From contig NZ_UXAW01000066.1 of NCBI RefSeq assembly GCF_900609055.1, forward strand, positions 1 to 51,389: a stretch of DNA of 51,389 nucleotides, given 5' to 3'. A program made the translations under genes and the position numbers. The notes beneath the pieces are model-generated. The model was not told the origin of the DNA. It searched no databases and worked only from the letters and a program-made list of their open reading frames with translations. Positions 6,421 to 14,548 of this stretch are shown one piece after another. Within the stretch, counting starts at the first letter, position 1; every line of letters starts with the position of its first letter. The DNA comes from Pseudogemmobacter humi (lineage in GTDB: Bacteria; Pseudomonadota; Alphaproteobacteria; Rhodobacterales; Rhodobacteraceae).

Positions 6421-7407
6421 TTAGCGCAGCCAGAGCCCCTCGCGTTTCAGCGCGTTGCGGATCATCTGTTCGCGCCGGGGCAGATCGTTGCGGTCGAACA
6501 GCGCGCGCGCCTTCCGGCCGCGGTTCTGATAGACCATCTGCTTCACCTGCGGCCAGTCGCGCAGGATGCGGCGGTTCTCCTTGTCGCCCGCCACCGCCTC
6601 CAGCATCGCCACCGCGGCGTCTGATTCCCGCGCATACAAGAGCGGCAGGCTGCGGTAATGGCAGGTGACATCGCGGTCCAGCCCCGCCAGTTCCGGCCCC
6701 GGCCGCCCGCCCCCGAACGAGGCGATCACCAGCGGCAGCGCGATCTGGTCGAGCCAGGGCCAGAGCTCCTGGCACACCAGTTCCGGCGGGCGGTTCTTGT
6801 GGATGTCGGTGGCATATTCCAGGAAACGGCTGCCGAAGGCGCGCGGGCTTTTGTGGAAGAACCAGCCCGCGTTGAAATACATATAGCGCTGCCAGTATTC
6901 GTCGGGCCAGGACAGGTCCAGCGAGGCCTGGAAATCCAGCCCGTAGCGGCGGTAGAGCGCGCCCCAGGTCTCGGCATAGCCCGGGCCGTAAAGCTCGATC
7001 TGCGGCCAGGTTCCCTCGCGCCGCATCGAGGCGGCGGGGCGGTCGAAATCGCAGGGCAGGGCCGAGACCGCGCCGGTGATCAGCGTATCGGTGTCGAGGA
7101 ACAGGAAGGGCTCGTCCGGCAGCGCCGCCAGCCCCTCGATCTTGTTGCCATAGGCATAGGGCTCGCCGAAGATCCTGCTCTCGAACGGCACGAATTCGGC
7201 GCCGAGCGCGGTGAGCCGCTCGCGCAGCCCGCCCTCGGGCAGGCGGGGATCGTCGGGCCAGAGCCGGCCGGGCTGCGGCTCCATCAGCAGCAGGCGGCCC
7301 CGGAACCCCGGATCCGCGCGGCGCAGCGAAGCGGCCAGCAGCAGCGCCTCGAACCCGAGGCGGCCGCGCTGCACCACCGCGGCGATGTTGAAGGGGGCCG
7401 GTGTCAT
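6421..7407 (-). CDS. Glycosyltransferase-like protein (GT-A type, DxD motif)
   Basis: A 328-aa soluble protein. The N-terminus (FNIAAVVQRGRLGFEALLLA) is a Rossmann-like first strand and helix. A DxD-type motif appears as PFLFLDTDTLITGAV near residue 105, and an aromatic acceptor-like region follows (QRYMYFNAGWFFHKSP). This resembles the GT8/GT-A fold that transfers a nucleotide-activated sugar, but donor and acceptor cannot be read from the sequence. Its ATG overlaps the stop of the upstream dimethylargininase gene by 4 bp (ATGA), so the two are co-translated. The biological link between them is unclear. Confidence 0.6.
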   Translation of the reverse strand: MTPAPFNIAAVVQRGRLGFEALLLAASLRRADPGFRGRLLLMEPQPGRLWPDDPRLPEGGLRERLTALGAEFVPFESRIFGEPYAYGNKIEGLAALPDEPFLFLDTDTLITGAVSALPCDFDRPAASMRREGTWPQIELYGPGYAETWGALYRRYGLDFQASLDLSWPDEYWQRYMYFNAGWFFHKSPRAFGSRFLEYATDIHKNRPPELVCQELWPWLDQIALPLVIASFGGGRPGPELAGLDRDVTCHYRSLPLLYARESDAAVAMLEAVAGDKENRRILRDWPQVKQMVYQNRGRKARALFDRNDLPRREQMIRNALKREGLWLR

Positions 7408-8198
7408 CGGGCCGGGGTAAAGCGCAAAGACAGGCAGGACATGCCGCCGTCAATCTTCGCGCATTCGGAATTGCCGATCTCGGTCAGGTCGTAGCCCGCC
7501 TTGACCAGACGGTCGCGGGTGCGCGGGAAACCGGCGGGGAACAACACCTTGCCGTTGAAGCGGATCGCATTGGCCGCAGCTTCCTCGCCCGCGGCGACCG
7601 GGATCACCCGGTAGCCGGCAAAGCAGCCCGAGGCGGCCAGCCGGTCGGTGGCCAGCACGGTTTCCTCGTCCATCAGCGAGCAGTCGGTCTTGAAATGCAG
7701 GACGCCCGGCGGGGTATGGACCTCATGCACCCTGTGGCCCCAGTCGGCGGTCAGCCGTGCCAGTTCCGCCACTCCGGCGGCATTGGTGCGCGCCGAGCGG
7801 CCGACGAGGATCCCGGTCTCGGTCATCAGGATGTCGCCGCCCTCGATGAAACTGTCCTCGCCTTCGATCCGGCGCAACTCGCCGTAGAGCGCGGCCAGAT
7901 GCGGCGCCATTTCCGCGGCCTCGCCCAGACGGCTGGGCGCGCCGGGGCGCATGATCACCGCCCCTTCGGGCAGGCAGAGTGCGGTATCCTCGACGAAAAC
8001 GCTGTCGGGATACTCCTCCAGCGGCGCGAGTTCGATCACCTCGGCCCCGGTCGATTTCAGCGCCGCGACATAGGCCGCGTGATGGTCGAGCATCAGTGCC
8101 AGATCCGGCGCCCCGGTGTCCACCGCGCGCAGCCCGTCCACGATGGCCGCCGAGGGCCGGCGGGTGATCGCATGGGTGAAAGTGTAGGAACGCGGCAT
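7404..8198 (-). CDS. Dimethylargininase (DDAH-type, NG,NG-dimethylarginine dimethylaminohydrolase)
   Basis: A 264-aa guanidino-group-modifying enzyme. Substrate-binding EYPDSVFVEDTAL (about 62-74) and FIEGGDIL (about 117-124) are followed by the catalytic His168 in GVLHFKTDCS and the nucleophilic Cys255 in DGGMSCLSLRF. It is expected to hydrolyse methylated arginines (or a related arginine analogue) to citrulline and an amine in the cytoplasm. Length and motif order match bacterial DDAH. A GGAGAGA sequence precedes the ATG. It overlaps the downstream glycosyltransferase-like gene by 4 bp. Arginine deiminase is less likely because the protein is much shorter than that family. Confidence 0.87.
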   Translation of the reverse strand: MPRSYTFTHAITRRPSAAIVDGLRAVDTGAPDLALMLDHHAAYVAALKSTGAEVIELAPLEEYPDSVFVEDTALCLPEGAVIMRPGAPSRLGEAAEMAPHLAALYGELRRIEGEDSFIEGGDILMTETGILVGRSARTNAAGVAELARLTADWGHRVHEVHTPPGVLHFKTDCSLMDEETVLATDRLAASGCFAGYRVIPVAAGEEAAANAIRFNGKVLFPAGFPRTRDRLVKAGYDLTEIGNSECAKIDGGMSCLSLRFTPAR

Positions 8199-8858
8199 CG
8201 TCTCTCCTGCGGCAGGGCCGCTTCATGGCTAGCCTGGAACCGGCCCGGGCGAAAGGGTTTGCTCTCTCGCGCGCGCCCCGCGGGGATCGGGCGTATGCCG
8301 CTGGCGGGGATTTTCGGAGATTGCCGCGTAATTTTTCAGATCGGTGTGGCAGGGGCGCAGAAGTCGGGCGTTTCTTTCTCCCGGCCGAATTCATGCCATT
8401 GGCCCGCCAGACCAGAAGCGAGCCTCGTCGCTTCAGCGCGTCGTTGCAGGATTTGCGGTTCGCCGTAGCTGTAGCGGGCAGGCTCAGGCTTACACCTGCC
8501 AGATACCCGAGAACATGGATCCGCAGCGGGAAGCCTGCCGACGCGCAATTTCTACACCAACGCCCCTCTCTGTTTCAGCCTGGCGGAATGCAGGTCGCCC
8601 CGTTCTTCGCATGATTGCGACGCATCTCGTCTCCGGCCCCCGCCGTCAGGCCGCAAGGCCCGGGTCATCGGTCGGCGGGGCAGCGGGCCTGATGCAGGCC
8701 TCTGCCATATGCGCCGGAGCCCGTCCGCGATGCCCCCAGGGCGCGCTGCCGGCGGGAAGAGGGGTCACGGCCCTTCCGGCCGCCCCTTCCCTTGTGCCGC
8801 CACATCGGCAAGACTGTGTTCCGGTAAGGCCCGGTCAGAGGAAGGAGGGTTGCATCAG
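8199..8858. other. 660-bp intergenic stretch without a recognised gene
   Basis: It lies between the dimethylargininase start (minus) and the ribbon-helix-helix gene (plus), so it should hold two divergent promoters. I see no tRNA, no EcfG-type promoter and no frame with both a ribosome-binding site and coding character. Only short GC-rich inverted repeats are visible. Confidence 0.5.
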
Positions 8859-9155
8859 ATGTGTGAACTTTTTGCGAAGCAGGATCCCGCCCGCTATGTG
8901 CCGGTCACCCGGCGGATCCGGCTGAACGGGCAGAGCACCTCGGTCCGGCTTGAGGCCGCCTTCTGGACGATTTTGGATGAAATCGCCCGCGAGCAGGGGG
9001 AATCCACCGCGGCTTTTCTCTCGACGCTGCACCGCGAAGTGCTGGAATTCCATGGCGAGCCGGTGAATTTCGCCTCGCTTCTGCGCTGCACCTGCCTTGT
9101 GCGGCTGGAAACCGGACGTGCGGCGACGCCCCCGGCGCTGCGCGCCATCGCCTGA
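8859..9155 (+). CDS. Ribbon-helix-helix domain protein
   Basis: A 98-aa protein starting MCELFAKQDPARYVPVTRR. The core RIRLNGQSTSVRLEAAFW followed by TILDEIAREQGESTAAFLS matches the alphaproteobacterial RHH_4-type fold: one beta strand for DNA binding, then two helices. The C-terminal part (about 60-80) includes NFASLLRCTCLVRLE. ATG 8859 is chosen because GAAGGAGG lies 9-10 nt upstream, although the frame is open further upstream. It is probably a small DNA-binding regulator; the target is unknown. It lies just upstream of dld, but the intervening operator suggests dld has its own promoter. Confidence 0.8.
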   Translation: MCELFAKQDPARYVPVTRRIRLNGQSTSVRLEAAFWTILDEIAREQGESTAAFLSTLHREVLEFHGEPVNFASLLRCTCLVRLETGRAATPPALRAIA

Positions 9156-9172
9156 GGGCGCGTGACGGCGAA

Positions 9173-9189
9173 TGTAGCATGATACTACC
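9173..9189. promoter_or_regulatory. 17-bp near-palindromic operator upstream of dld
   Basis: TGTAGCATGATACTACC is the reverse complement, with one difference in 17, of GGTAGTATCATGCTACC at 14053-14069. The half-sites GTAG/CTAC flank a central ATGATA. It ends 46 bp before the dld ATG, where a promoter would be. No regulator gene for it was identified in the window. Confidence 0.65.
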
Positions 9190-9235
9190 CGCAGGCGTCT
9201 GAACTGTCGCAGTTTTCAGCCAACCGGGGGAGAGC

Positions 9236-10966
9236 ATGACGACAGAACGCGGAGAGGGGCCGGCGGTCAGCGCGGGCGCGCTGCTGGTGGCGATGCGGCG
9301 GATCGTCGGGCGCAATCACGTGCTGACCGGCGCGCGGGCCACGCGGCGCTATGCGACGGGGATCCGTTACGGCGGCGGCCCGGTCGAAGCGGTGGTCCGC
9401 CCCGGATCGCTGGTCGAGATGTGGCGGGTGCTGAACCAGGCCATCGCGGCCGGGCGGGTGGTGATCTTCCAGGCGGCGAATACCGGGCTGACCGGCGGCT
9501 CGACGCCCTGGGGCGCGGATTACGGGCGCCCGGTCCTGCTGATCAATGTCCTGCGGCTGACCGGCATCCATCTGCTGGGCCGGGGCCGCCAGGTGGTCTG
9601 CCTGCCCGGTGCCACGCTCGACCGGCTGGAGCGCCGTCTGAAACCGCTGGGACGAGAGCCGCATTCGGTGATCGGCTCAAGCTGTATCGGCGCTTCGGTG
9701 CTGGGCGGGATCTGCAACAATTCCGGCGGCGCGCTGATCCGGCGCGGTCCCGCCTATACCGAAATGGCGCTTTACGCCGAGGTGCGCGCCGACGGCTCGG
9801 TGGCGCTGGTCAATCACCTCGGCCTCGATCTGGGCGAGGATCCCGAAACCATTCTCGCGCGGGTCGAAGCCGGGGACCTGCCGGCGCCGGGGGCCGGGGG
9901 GGCCTGGGCCTCGGATCATGATTACGCGGCCCATGTCCGCGATGTCGAAGCCGCGACACCCGCGCGCTTCAACGCCGATCCGCGCCGCCTGCACGAGGCT
10001 TCGGGCTCGGCGGGCAGGGTCGCGGTCTTTGCCGTGCGGCTGGATACGTTCGAGGCCGAACGCGAGACGGCGGTGTTCTGCATCGGCAGCAACGATCCCG
10101 CCGAGCTGACACGGATCCGCCGCGACATGCTGACCGGCTTTGAAAACCTGCCGGTGGCCGGGGAATATATCCACCGCGAGGCCTGGGACATCGCCGCGCG
10201 CTACGGCAAGGATACCTACCTTCTGATCCGCTGGCTGGGAACGCAGCGCATCTCGGCCGTCTTCGCCCTGAAGGCGAAGCTCGATGCGCTGACCGAACGG
10301 CTGGGGCTGGGCGCCGCGCTCACCGACCGGATCGCGCAGGGTCTGTCGCGGCTGCTGCCGCAACATCTGCCGCGCCGGATGCAGGCGTTCCGCGACCGCT
10401 ACGAGCATCACCTGTTCCTGCGGATGGGGGGCAGGGGGATTGCCGAGGCGCGGGACTATCTGGCGCGGTTCTTCCCCTCGGCCAGTGGCGACATGTTCGA
10501 GGCCACGCCCGCGGAAGGCGCGGCCGCCTTCCTGCACCGTTTCGCGGTGGCGGGCGCCGCCAACCGCTACCGCGCCATCCATTCCCGCGAGGTCGAGGAC
10601 ATCGTCGCCCTCGATATCGCTTTGCGCCGAAACGACCGCGACTGGGTCGAGGCGCTTCCCGCCGAAATCGACGGGCAGATCCTGAGGAAACTCTATTACG
10701 GGCATTTCTTCTGCCATGTGTTCCACCAGGATTACGTGGTGCGCAAAGGCACCGACTGTCTTGCGCTGGAACATGCGATGTGGGCGCTTCTCGACCGGCG
10801 CGGGGCGCGATACCCGGCCGAGCACAATGTCGGCCACCTATACGAGGCCGCGCCGGAGCTTGCGGCGTTCTACCGGCGGCTCGACCCGACCAACAGCCTG
10901 AACCCGGGTATCGGCCAGACCTCGCGCCGCCCGCATTGGCAGGATGATTGCGGCTGCCCGCCTTAA
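9236..10966 (+). CDS. dld: Quinone-dependent D-lactate dehydrogenase
   Basis: A 576-aa FAD enzyme of the E. coli Dld type (571 aa there). The FAD-binding PCMH half (about residues 25-230) contains FQAANTGLTGGSTPWG and GGICNNSGGALIRRGPAYTE. The second half holds the membrane-associated D-lactate dehydrogenase domain, with RYEHHLFLRMGG and HFFCHVFHQDYVVRKG. It oxidises D-lactate to pyruvate at the inner membrane and reduces quinone. The end carries a short CGCPP tail. A GGGGGAGAG ribosome-binding site precedes the ATG. The operator at 9173-9189 is shared with the glyoxalase I operon, which fits clearance of D-lactate formed from methylglyoxal. Confidence 0.93.
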   Translation: MTTERGEGPAVSAGALLVAMRRIVGRNHVLTGARATRRYATGIRYGGGPVEAVVRPGSLVEMWRVLNQAIAAGRVVIFQAANTGLTGGSTPWGADYGRPVLLINVLRLTGIHLLGRGRQVVCLPGATLDRLERRLKPLGREPHSVIGSSCIGASVLGGICNNSGGALIRRGPAYTEMALYAEVRADGSVALVNHLGLDLGEDPETILARVEAGDLPAPGAGGAWASDHDYAAHVRDVEAATPARFNADPRRLHEASGSAGRVAVFAVRLDTFEAERETAVFCIGSNDPAELTRIRRDMLTGFENLPVAGEYIHREAWDIAARYGKDTYLLIRWLGTQRISAVFALKAKLDALTERLGLGAALTDRIAQGLSRLLPQHLPRRMQAFRDRYEHHLFLRMGGRGIAEARDYLARFFPSASGDMFEATPAEGAAAFLHRFAVAGAANRYRAIHSREVEDIVALDIALRRNDRDWVEALPAEIDGQILRKLYYGHFFCHVFHQDYVVRKGTDCLALEHAMWALLDRRGARYPAEHNVGHLYEAAPELAAFYRRLDPTNSLNPGIGQTSRRPHWQDDCGCPP

Positions 10967-11360
10967 GCGCCCCGGATCGCACAGCGCCCTGCGCGCGCGG
11001 GCCGCCGGAGAGGCGCATGAGGCACGGAGCCGCAAAGTTCCTCTCGTCCTTGCAGGACGTCCCGCCTCGGCGGCGCCCGTCGAAGGCGATGCGGAGAACG
11101 GCGGGAAGGGGGTGAGGAAATGCCGCGCCTGTCCTGCGCCGCGGAAAGCCAGCCCGCCCCTGTTCGGCATCGGACGGCGCCCTGGTCGAAGGCCAGGGGC
11201 GGGGAAGGCCATATTCGGGCGCCGGAAGAGACCGACGCCTTTCCCCGAGGCGCTGCGGCAGGGCCCGCCGGGAAACAGGACGGCCTTTGCCGGGCTGACG
11301 AAACCTGAGGAACGCGCCTGTCTGCCGGGGTTTCTGGCGACGCGGAAGCCTTGACAGGAC
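10967..11360. other. Intergenic stretch downstream of dld, no gene seen
   Basis: About 390 bp between the dld stop and the terminator at 11361. The open frames here have no ribosome-binding site and arginine/proline-rich translations typical of GC-rich non-coding DNA. No recognised RNA or repeat. Confidence 0.5.
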
Positions 11361-11393
11361 AAAAGGGGCGGAACTTTCGTTCCGCCCCTTTTT
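11361..11393. terminator. Bidirectional Rho-independent terminator
   Basis: AAAA then GGGGCGGAAC (11365-11374), loop TTTC, then GTTCCGCCCC (11379-11388) and TTTTT. The perfect 10-bp stem is flanked by A and T tracts, so it works in both directions. On the minus strand it ends the gloA-GMC operon (stop at 11411). Confidence 0.9.
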
Positions 11394-11410
11394 CGTGGCC
11401 GGCCCCTCGC

Positions 11411-12982
11411 TCAGAGGTTCTGCCGGCTCAGCTCGCCCGCGATGAATTCGGCCTGGCGGATCGCCAGCGCCACGATGGTCAGCGTCGGGTTTTCCGCCGC
11501 GCCGCTGGTGAACTGGCTGCCGTCCGAGACGAAGAGATTGGCGATGTCATGGCTCTGGCCATGTTTGTTCACCACCCCGTCGCGCGGGTTTTCCGACATC
11601 CGGTTGGTCCCCAGGTTGTGGGTCGAGGGATAGGGCGGCGTCGGGAAGGTGCGGGTCGCGCCCGCCGCGCGGTAGATCGCCTCGCCAAGCGCATAGGCAT
11701 GGTTGCGCATCGCGACATCATTGGGGTGATCGTCGAAATGCACGTTCGGCGCCGGCAGGCCGAACTGATCGGTCGCCGTGGCCGAAAGCGTGATGCGGTT
11801 GGTTTCCTGCGGCATGTCCTCGCCCACGATCCACATCCCGGCCATGTTCTCGTAGCCGTCCAGCGCCGAGGTGAAGCTGCGGCCCCAGCCACCGGGATCG
11901 AGGAAGGCCGCCATGAACGGCAGGCCAAGCGCCAGCGTCTCCAGCTCATAGCCGCCGACGAAGCCGCGCGACGGATCGAGGCGCGCCTCGTCCTGGACGA
12001 TCCCGGCCATGGTGGTGCCGCGCCACATCTTCACCGGCTTCTCGAACACGCCATAGACCGAGCCGGTGACGTGCCGCATGTAGTTGCGCCCGACCTGGCC
12101 CGAGGAATTGGCCAGCCCGTCGGGGAACATGGCCGAGGCCGAGTTCAGCAGGATCCGCGGGCTCTCGATCGAGTTCCCGGCGACGCAGACCACGCGGGCC
12201 TTCTGGAAATGCTGGTTGCCGTCCTTGTCGGCGTAAAGCACGCCGGTGACGCGGCCGGTGTCGTCATGCTCGATCTTCAGCGCATGGCAGCGCTCGCGCA
12301 CTTCCAGGTTGCCGGTGGCCTCGCCCTTCGGAATGTCGGTATAGGCCGCCGACCATTTGGCGCCCCATTTGCAGCCCTGGAAGCAGAAGCCGGTCTGCTG
12401 GCAGGCGAGGCGGTCGTCGTAATCGACCGAGTTGATCGCCATCCGGCCGGTCGAGACCTCTTTATAGCCAAGCGCCAGCGCGCCCTTCTCCAGCACCTTG
12501 TAATTGTTGTTGCCGGGCAGGCCGGGGCGGTCGCCGGTGCGGGTCACGCCCAGCTTGGCCTCGGCCAGATCATACCAGGGCGCCATCTCGGCGCCGTCGA
12601 TCGGCCAGTCGAGCAGATTGGCGCCGCCGACCTGGCCGTAATTCGTGCGCGCCTTCCATTCGTGCTCCTGGAAACGCAGCGACGCCCCGGCCCAGTGGAT
12701 CGAGGTTCCCCCCACCGCCTTGACGATCCAGGCCGGCAGGCCGGAGAAATCCTTCGCCACCCTCCAGTCGCCCGAGGTGGTGCGGTTGTCGAGCCAGGCA
12801 AGCTGGCCGAAACTGTCCCATTCGTCGTTGAGGTAATCCTCGGGCAGATAGCGCCCGCCCGCCTCAAGCGAGACCACCTTGACGCCCCGTTGCGCCAGTT
12901 CGTTCGCAAGCACGCCGCCGCCCGAGCCGGTGCCGATGATCAGGACGACGGAATCGTCATTAAGGTCGAATTTCGCAACCAT
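11411..12982 (-). CDS. GMC-family oxidoreductase, FAD-dependent dehydrogenase large subunit
   Basis: A 523-aa protein. The FAD dinucleotide motif IIGTGSGGGVLANELA is near residues 15-30. The GMC signature region is AVGGTSIHWAGASLRF (about 89-104). The C-terminal catalytic pair is represented by STHNLGTNRMSENP and AENPTLTIVALAIRQ. A cluster CQQTGFCFQGCKWGAKWS (about 194-211) resembles the iron-sulfur cysteine motif of gluconate- and glucose-dehydrogenase large subunits. It lacks its own signal peptide. It is encoded 14 bp after a Tat-signal small subunit of the gluconate 2-dehydrogenase subunit 3 type, so the complex is probably exported together. No cytochrome subunit gene follows. The substrate (sugar, polyol or other alcohol) is unknown. 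Confidence 0.85.
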   Translation of the reverse strand: MVAKFDLNDDSVVLIIGTGSGGGVLANELAQRGVKVVSLEAGGRYLPEDYLNDEWDSFGQLAWLDNRTTSGDWRVAKDFSGLPAWIVKAVGGTSIHWAGASLRFQEHEWKARTNYGQVGGANLLDWPIDGAEMAPWYDLAEAKLGVTRTGDRPGLPGNNNYKVLEKGALALGYKEVSTGRMAINSVDYDDRLACQQTGFCFQGCKWGAKWSAAYTDIPKGEATGNLEVRERCHALKIEHDDTGRVTGVLYADKDGNQHFQKARVVCVAGNSIESPRILLNSASAMFPDGLANSSGQVGRNYMRHVTGSVYGVFEKPVKMWRGTTMAGIVQDEARLDPSRGFVGGYELETLALGLPFMAAFLDPGGWGRSFTSALDGYENMAGMWIVGEDMPQETNRITLSATATDQFGLPAPNVHFDDHPNDVAMRNHAYALGEAIYRAAGATRTFPTPPYPSTHNLGTNRMSENPRDGVVNKHGQSHDIANLFVSDGSQFTSGAAENPTLTIVALAIRQAEFIAGELSRQNL

Positions 12983-12996
12983 ATCCCGGTCCTCCC

Positions 12997-13536
12997 TTAC
13001 AGCCAGTTGATGTCGTCGAAGCCGCGGTGCAGATAGCCGCCCTGGCTGAAGGACTCGCCCTCGTAGCCGAACAGCGGCCAGACCGCCTTCTGGTTGTAAA
13101 GGCCGGTGACAAGACCGCCCCGGATCTGCTGGAAGAAGGCCGAGTTCTCCATCGCGCGCAACAATGCCACGCGGTCGTCCTCCCAGCCGATGGCGAGGTA
13201 ATTCGCATGGCCCGCGCCTTCGGCCGCGGCGTTCAGCGCGGCGATCCCGGCCTCGATCCCGGGCGCGGCCTCGGGTGTGTCGTAGCCCTTGACGGCGATG
13301 ACGTAGAATTCGTCCGCGATCCGGTCGTGCGGGTAGATGTCGCGCGCCATGCGGATCAGCGTCGCCATGGTCTCGGGTTTCAGCGCGGTGGCCTCATAGG
13401 CCCAAGCCGCATCGGGGGCGGCGACAAAGCCCGCGCCGACGATCATGCCGGCGGTTGCGGCGAAACTGCGGGAAATCAGCTGGCGGCGGGTCAGGGTCTG
13501 ACGGCTCGGGCCGCGCCCCTCATACTGGGTGGTCAT
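12997..13536 (-). CDS. Gluconate 2-dehydrogenase subunit 3 family protein (Tat-exported small subunit)
   Basis: A 179-aa protein with a twin-arginine leader (LTRRQLISRSFAATAG, cleavage about residue 47 after AAWA) and the subunit-3 body: LKPETMATLIRMARDIYPHD, then FFQQIRGGLVTGLYNQ and PLFGYEGESFSQGGY. In this family the small subunit carries the GMC large subunit across the membrane through the Tat system. The ATG follows GGAGGAGA. It sits between gloA and the GMC gene, in the same direction. The pairing with a glyoxalase instead of a cytochrome c gene is unusual. Confidence 0.85.
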   Translation of the reverse strand: MTTQYEGRGPSRQTLTRRQLISRSFAATAGMIVGAGFVAAPDAAWAYEATALKPETMATLIRMARDIYPHDRIADEFYVIAVKGYDTPEAAPGIEAGIAALNAAAEGAGHANYLAIGWEDDRVALLRAMENSAFFQQIRGGLVTGLYNQKAVWPLFGYEGESFSQGGYLHRGFDDINWL

Positions 13537-13608
13537 AGTCTCCTCCTTGCTGCTTTATCGGCTGGGAGTCCCCGCCCGGCTCCTCTTCCGCGCGGGGGAG
13601 CCGGGTCT

Positions 13609-14004
13609 TTAAAGGTAGCGGCCTGCGCGTTGCAGCACCTCGATCTGATAGCCGTCGGGATCGGCGATGAAGAAAAAGCGCGCGATCACCGCGCCGCCGG
13701 GGGCGAAATCCACCAGCTTGCGCGGGCCAAGCCCGGCGGCGTCCAGCCGGGCGTGTTCGGCATCCACATCGGCGACGGAAAACGCCAGATGGCCGTAGCC
13801 ATCGCCGAGGGCGTAGGGTTCGGTGCGGCCCTTGTTCACGGTCAGCTCCAGCTCGAAGCCGGTTTCCGTATTGGCCAGATAGATCAGGGTGAAACTCTCG
13901 AAATCCAGCCGCTCGACGATCTTCAGCCCGAAGGCCTTGTCGTAGAATGCGACCGAGCGCTCTTCCTCAAGCACCCGAATCATCGAATGGATCATCTTTG
14001 CCAT
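13609..14004 (-). CDS. gloA: VOC-family glyoxalase I (lactoylglutathione lyase-like)
   Basis: A 131-aa single-domain VOC protein with paired beta-alpha-beta-beta-beta units. The candidate metal ligands are where glyoxalase I has them: His6 (KMIHSMIRVLEEE), Glu in GFELELTVN, His in GDGYGHLAFSVADVD and Glu in GYQIEVLQR. The opening ERSVAFYDKAFGL is typical of the family. It would isomerise the glutathione hemithioacetal of methylglyoxal to S-lactoylglutathione, later hydrolysed to D-lactate. It heads an operon with the Tat/GMC dehydrogenase pair. A 17-bp operator 48 bp upstream is shared with dld. Another VOC lyase function cannot be excluded. Confidence 0.82.
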   Translation of the reverse strand: MAKMIHSMIRVLEEERSVAFYDKAFGLKIVERLDFESFTLIYLANTETGFELELTVNKGRTEPYALGDGYGHLAFSVADVDAEHARLDAAGLGPRKLVDFAPGGAVIARFFFIADPDGYQIEVLQRAGRYL

Positions 14005-14052
14005 GTCTGCTCCTTGCCTTTCGGTCAGGAGACGGCAGTTTCCGGCGGCCGG

Positions 14053-14069
14053 GGTAGTATCATGCTACC
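14053..14069. promoter_or_regulatory. 17-bp near-palindromic operator upstream of gloA
   Basis: GGTAGTATCATGCTACC is palindromic at all but one of its eight base pairs around a central C. Its reverse complement matches 9173-9189 at 16 of 17 positions. It ends 48 bp before the gloA ATG on the minus strand, the same distance as the dld copy to its ATG. The TAG-N7-CTA core also fits a T-N11-A geometry. Confidence 0.7.
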
Positions 14070-14434
14070 GGCACGCGATTTAGGGGCATTTTATCTTGCC
14101 GGCCCCGGTCCTGCGGCAAGGCCCGGAGCCGTCTGCGAAGCGCGGCCCCTGGCAGCCCCCGCGTGCCGCCGGGTTGTGGGCCCGGTCGCCTCTCGTTTCT
14201 TCCGGGGGCGCGAGGCTCTTTCCCGCGCCGGACGCAGGCCTGGCCGGTCCGCCCTGCGCGACCCATTGCCCGAGGGCTTGCTGCCGCTCCTCTCCCCTGA
14301 AGTCGTCGAAGAGATCTCCGCAAGGCATGGGGCGGCTCAGACCCCCGGATGGATGGCCCGACCCAGGCGGGCCGGAGGCGCCCCGCCCTTGCCTTAAGGC
14401 CCGGCCATTCGTGCAGCACGGGCTGTGTCGCGGT

Positions 14435-14461
14435 GGAATGGTGCGGCTGATGCACCATTCC
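14435..14461. promoter_or_regulatory. LysR-type operator, copy A, upstream of the ABC importer operon
   Basis: A perfect inverted repeat: GGAATGGTGC (14435-14444), 7-nt spacer GGCTGAT, then GCACCATTCC (14452-14461). It contains TGC-N7-GCA, a T-N11-A LysR box. The same element recurs at 19730-19756 and 26964-26990. It lies about 87 bp before the binding-protein ATG. The remaining part of 14070-14548 shows no gene. Confidence 0.7.
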
Positions 14462-14548
14462 GCCTGCCGGAAACTGCTTGTTTACGACCTGTCGCAGCCT
14501 AGGCTCCGGGCAGAAGAAACGATACGAATTCCAACAGGAGAAGTTACA

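Noticed and set aside
11351-13036. 561-codon open frame opposite the GMC dehydrogenase
   Set aside because: The other strand carries intact FAD and GMC motifs. The antisense translation has no recognisable domain and starts in the terminator region.
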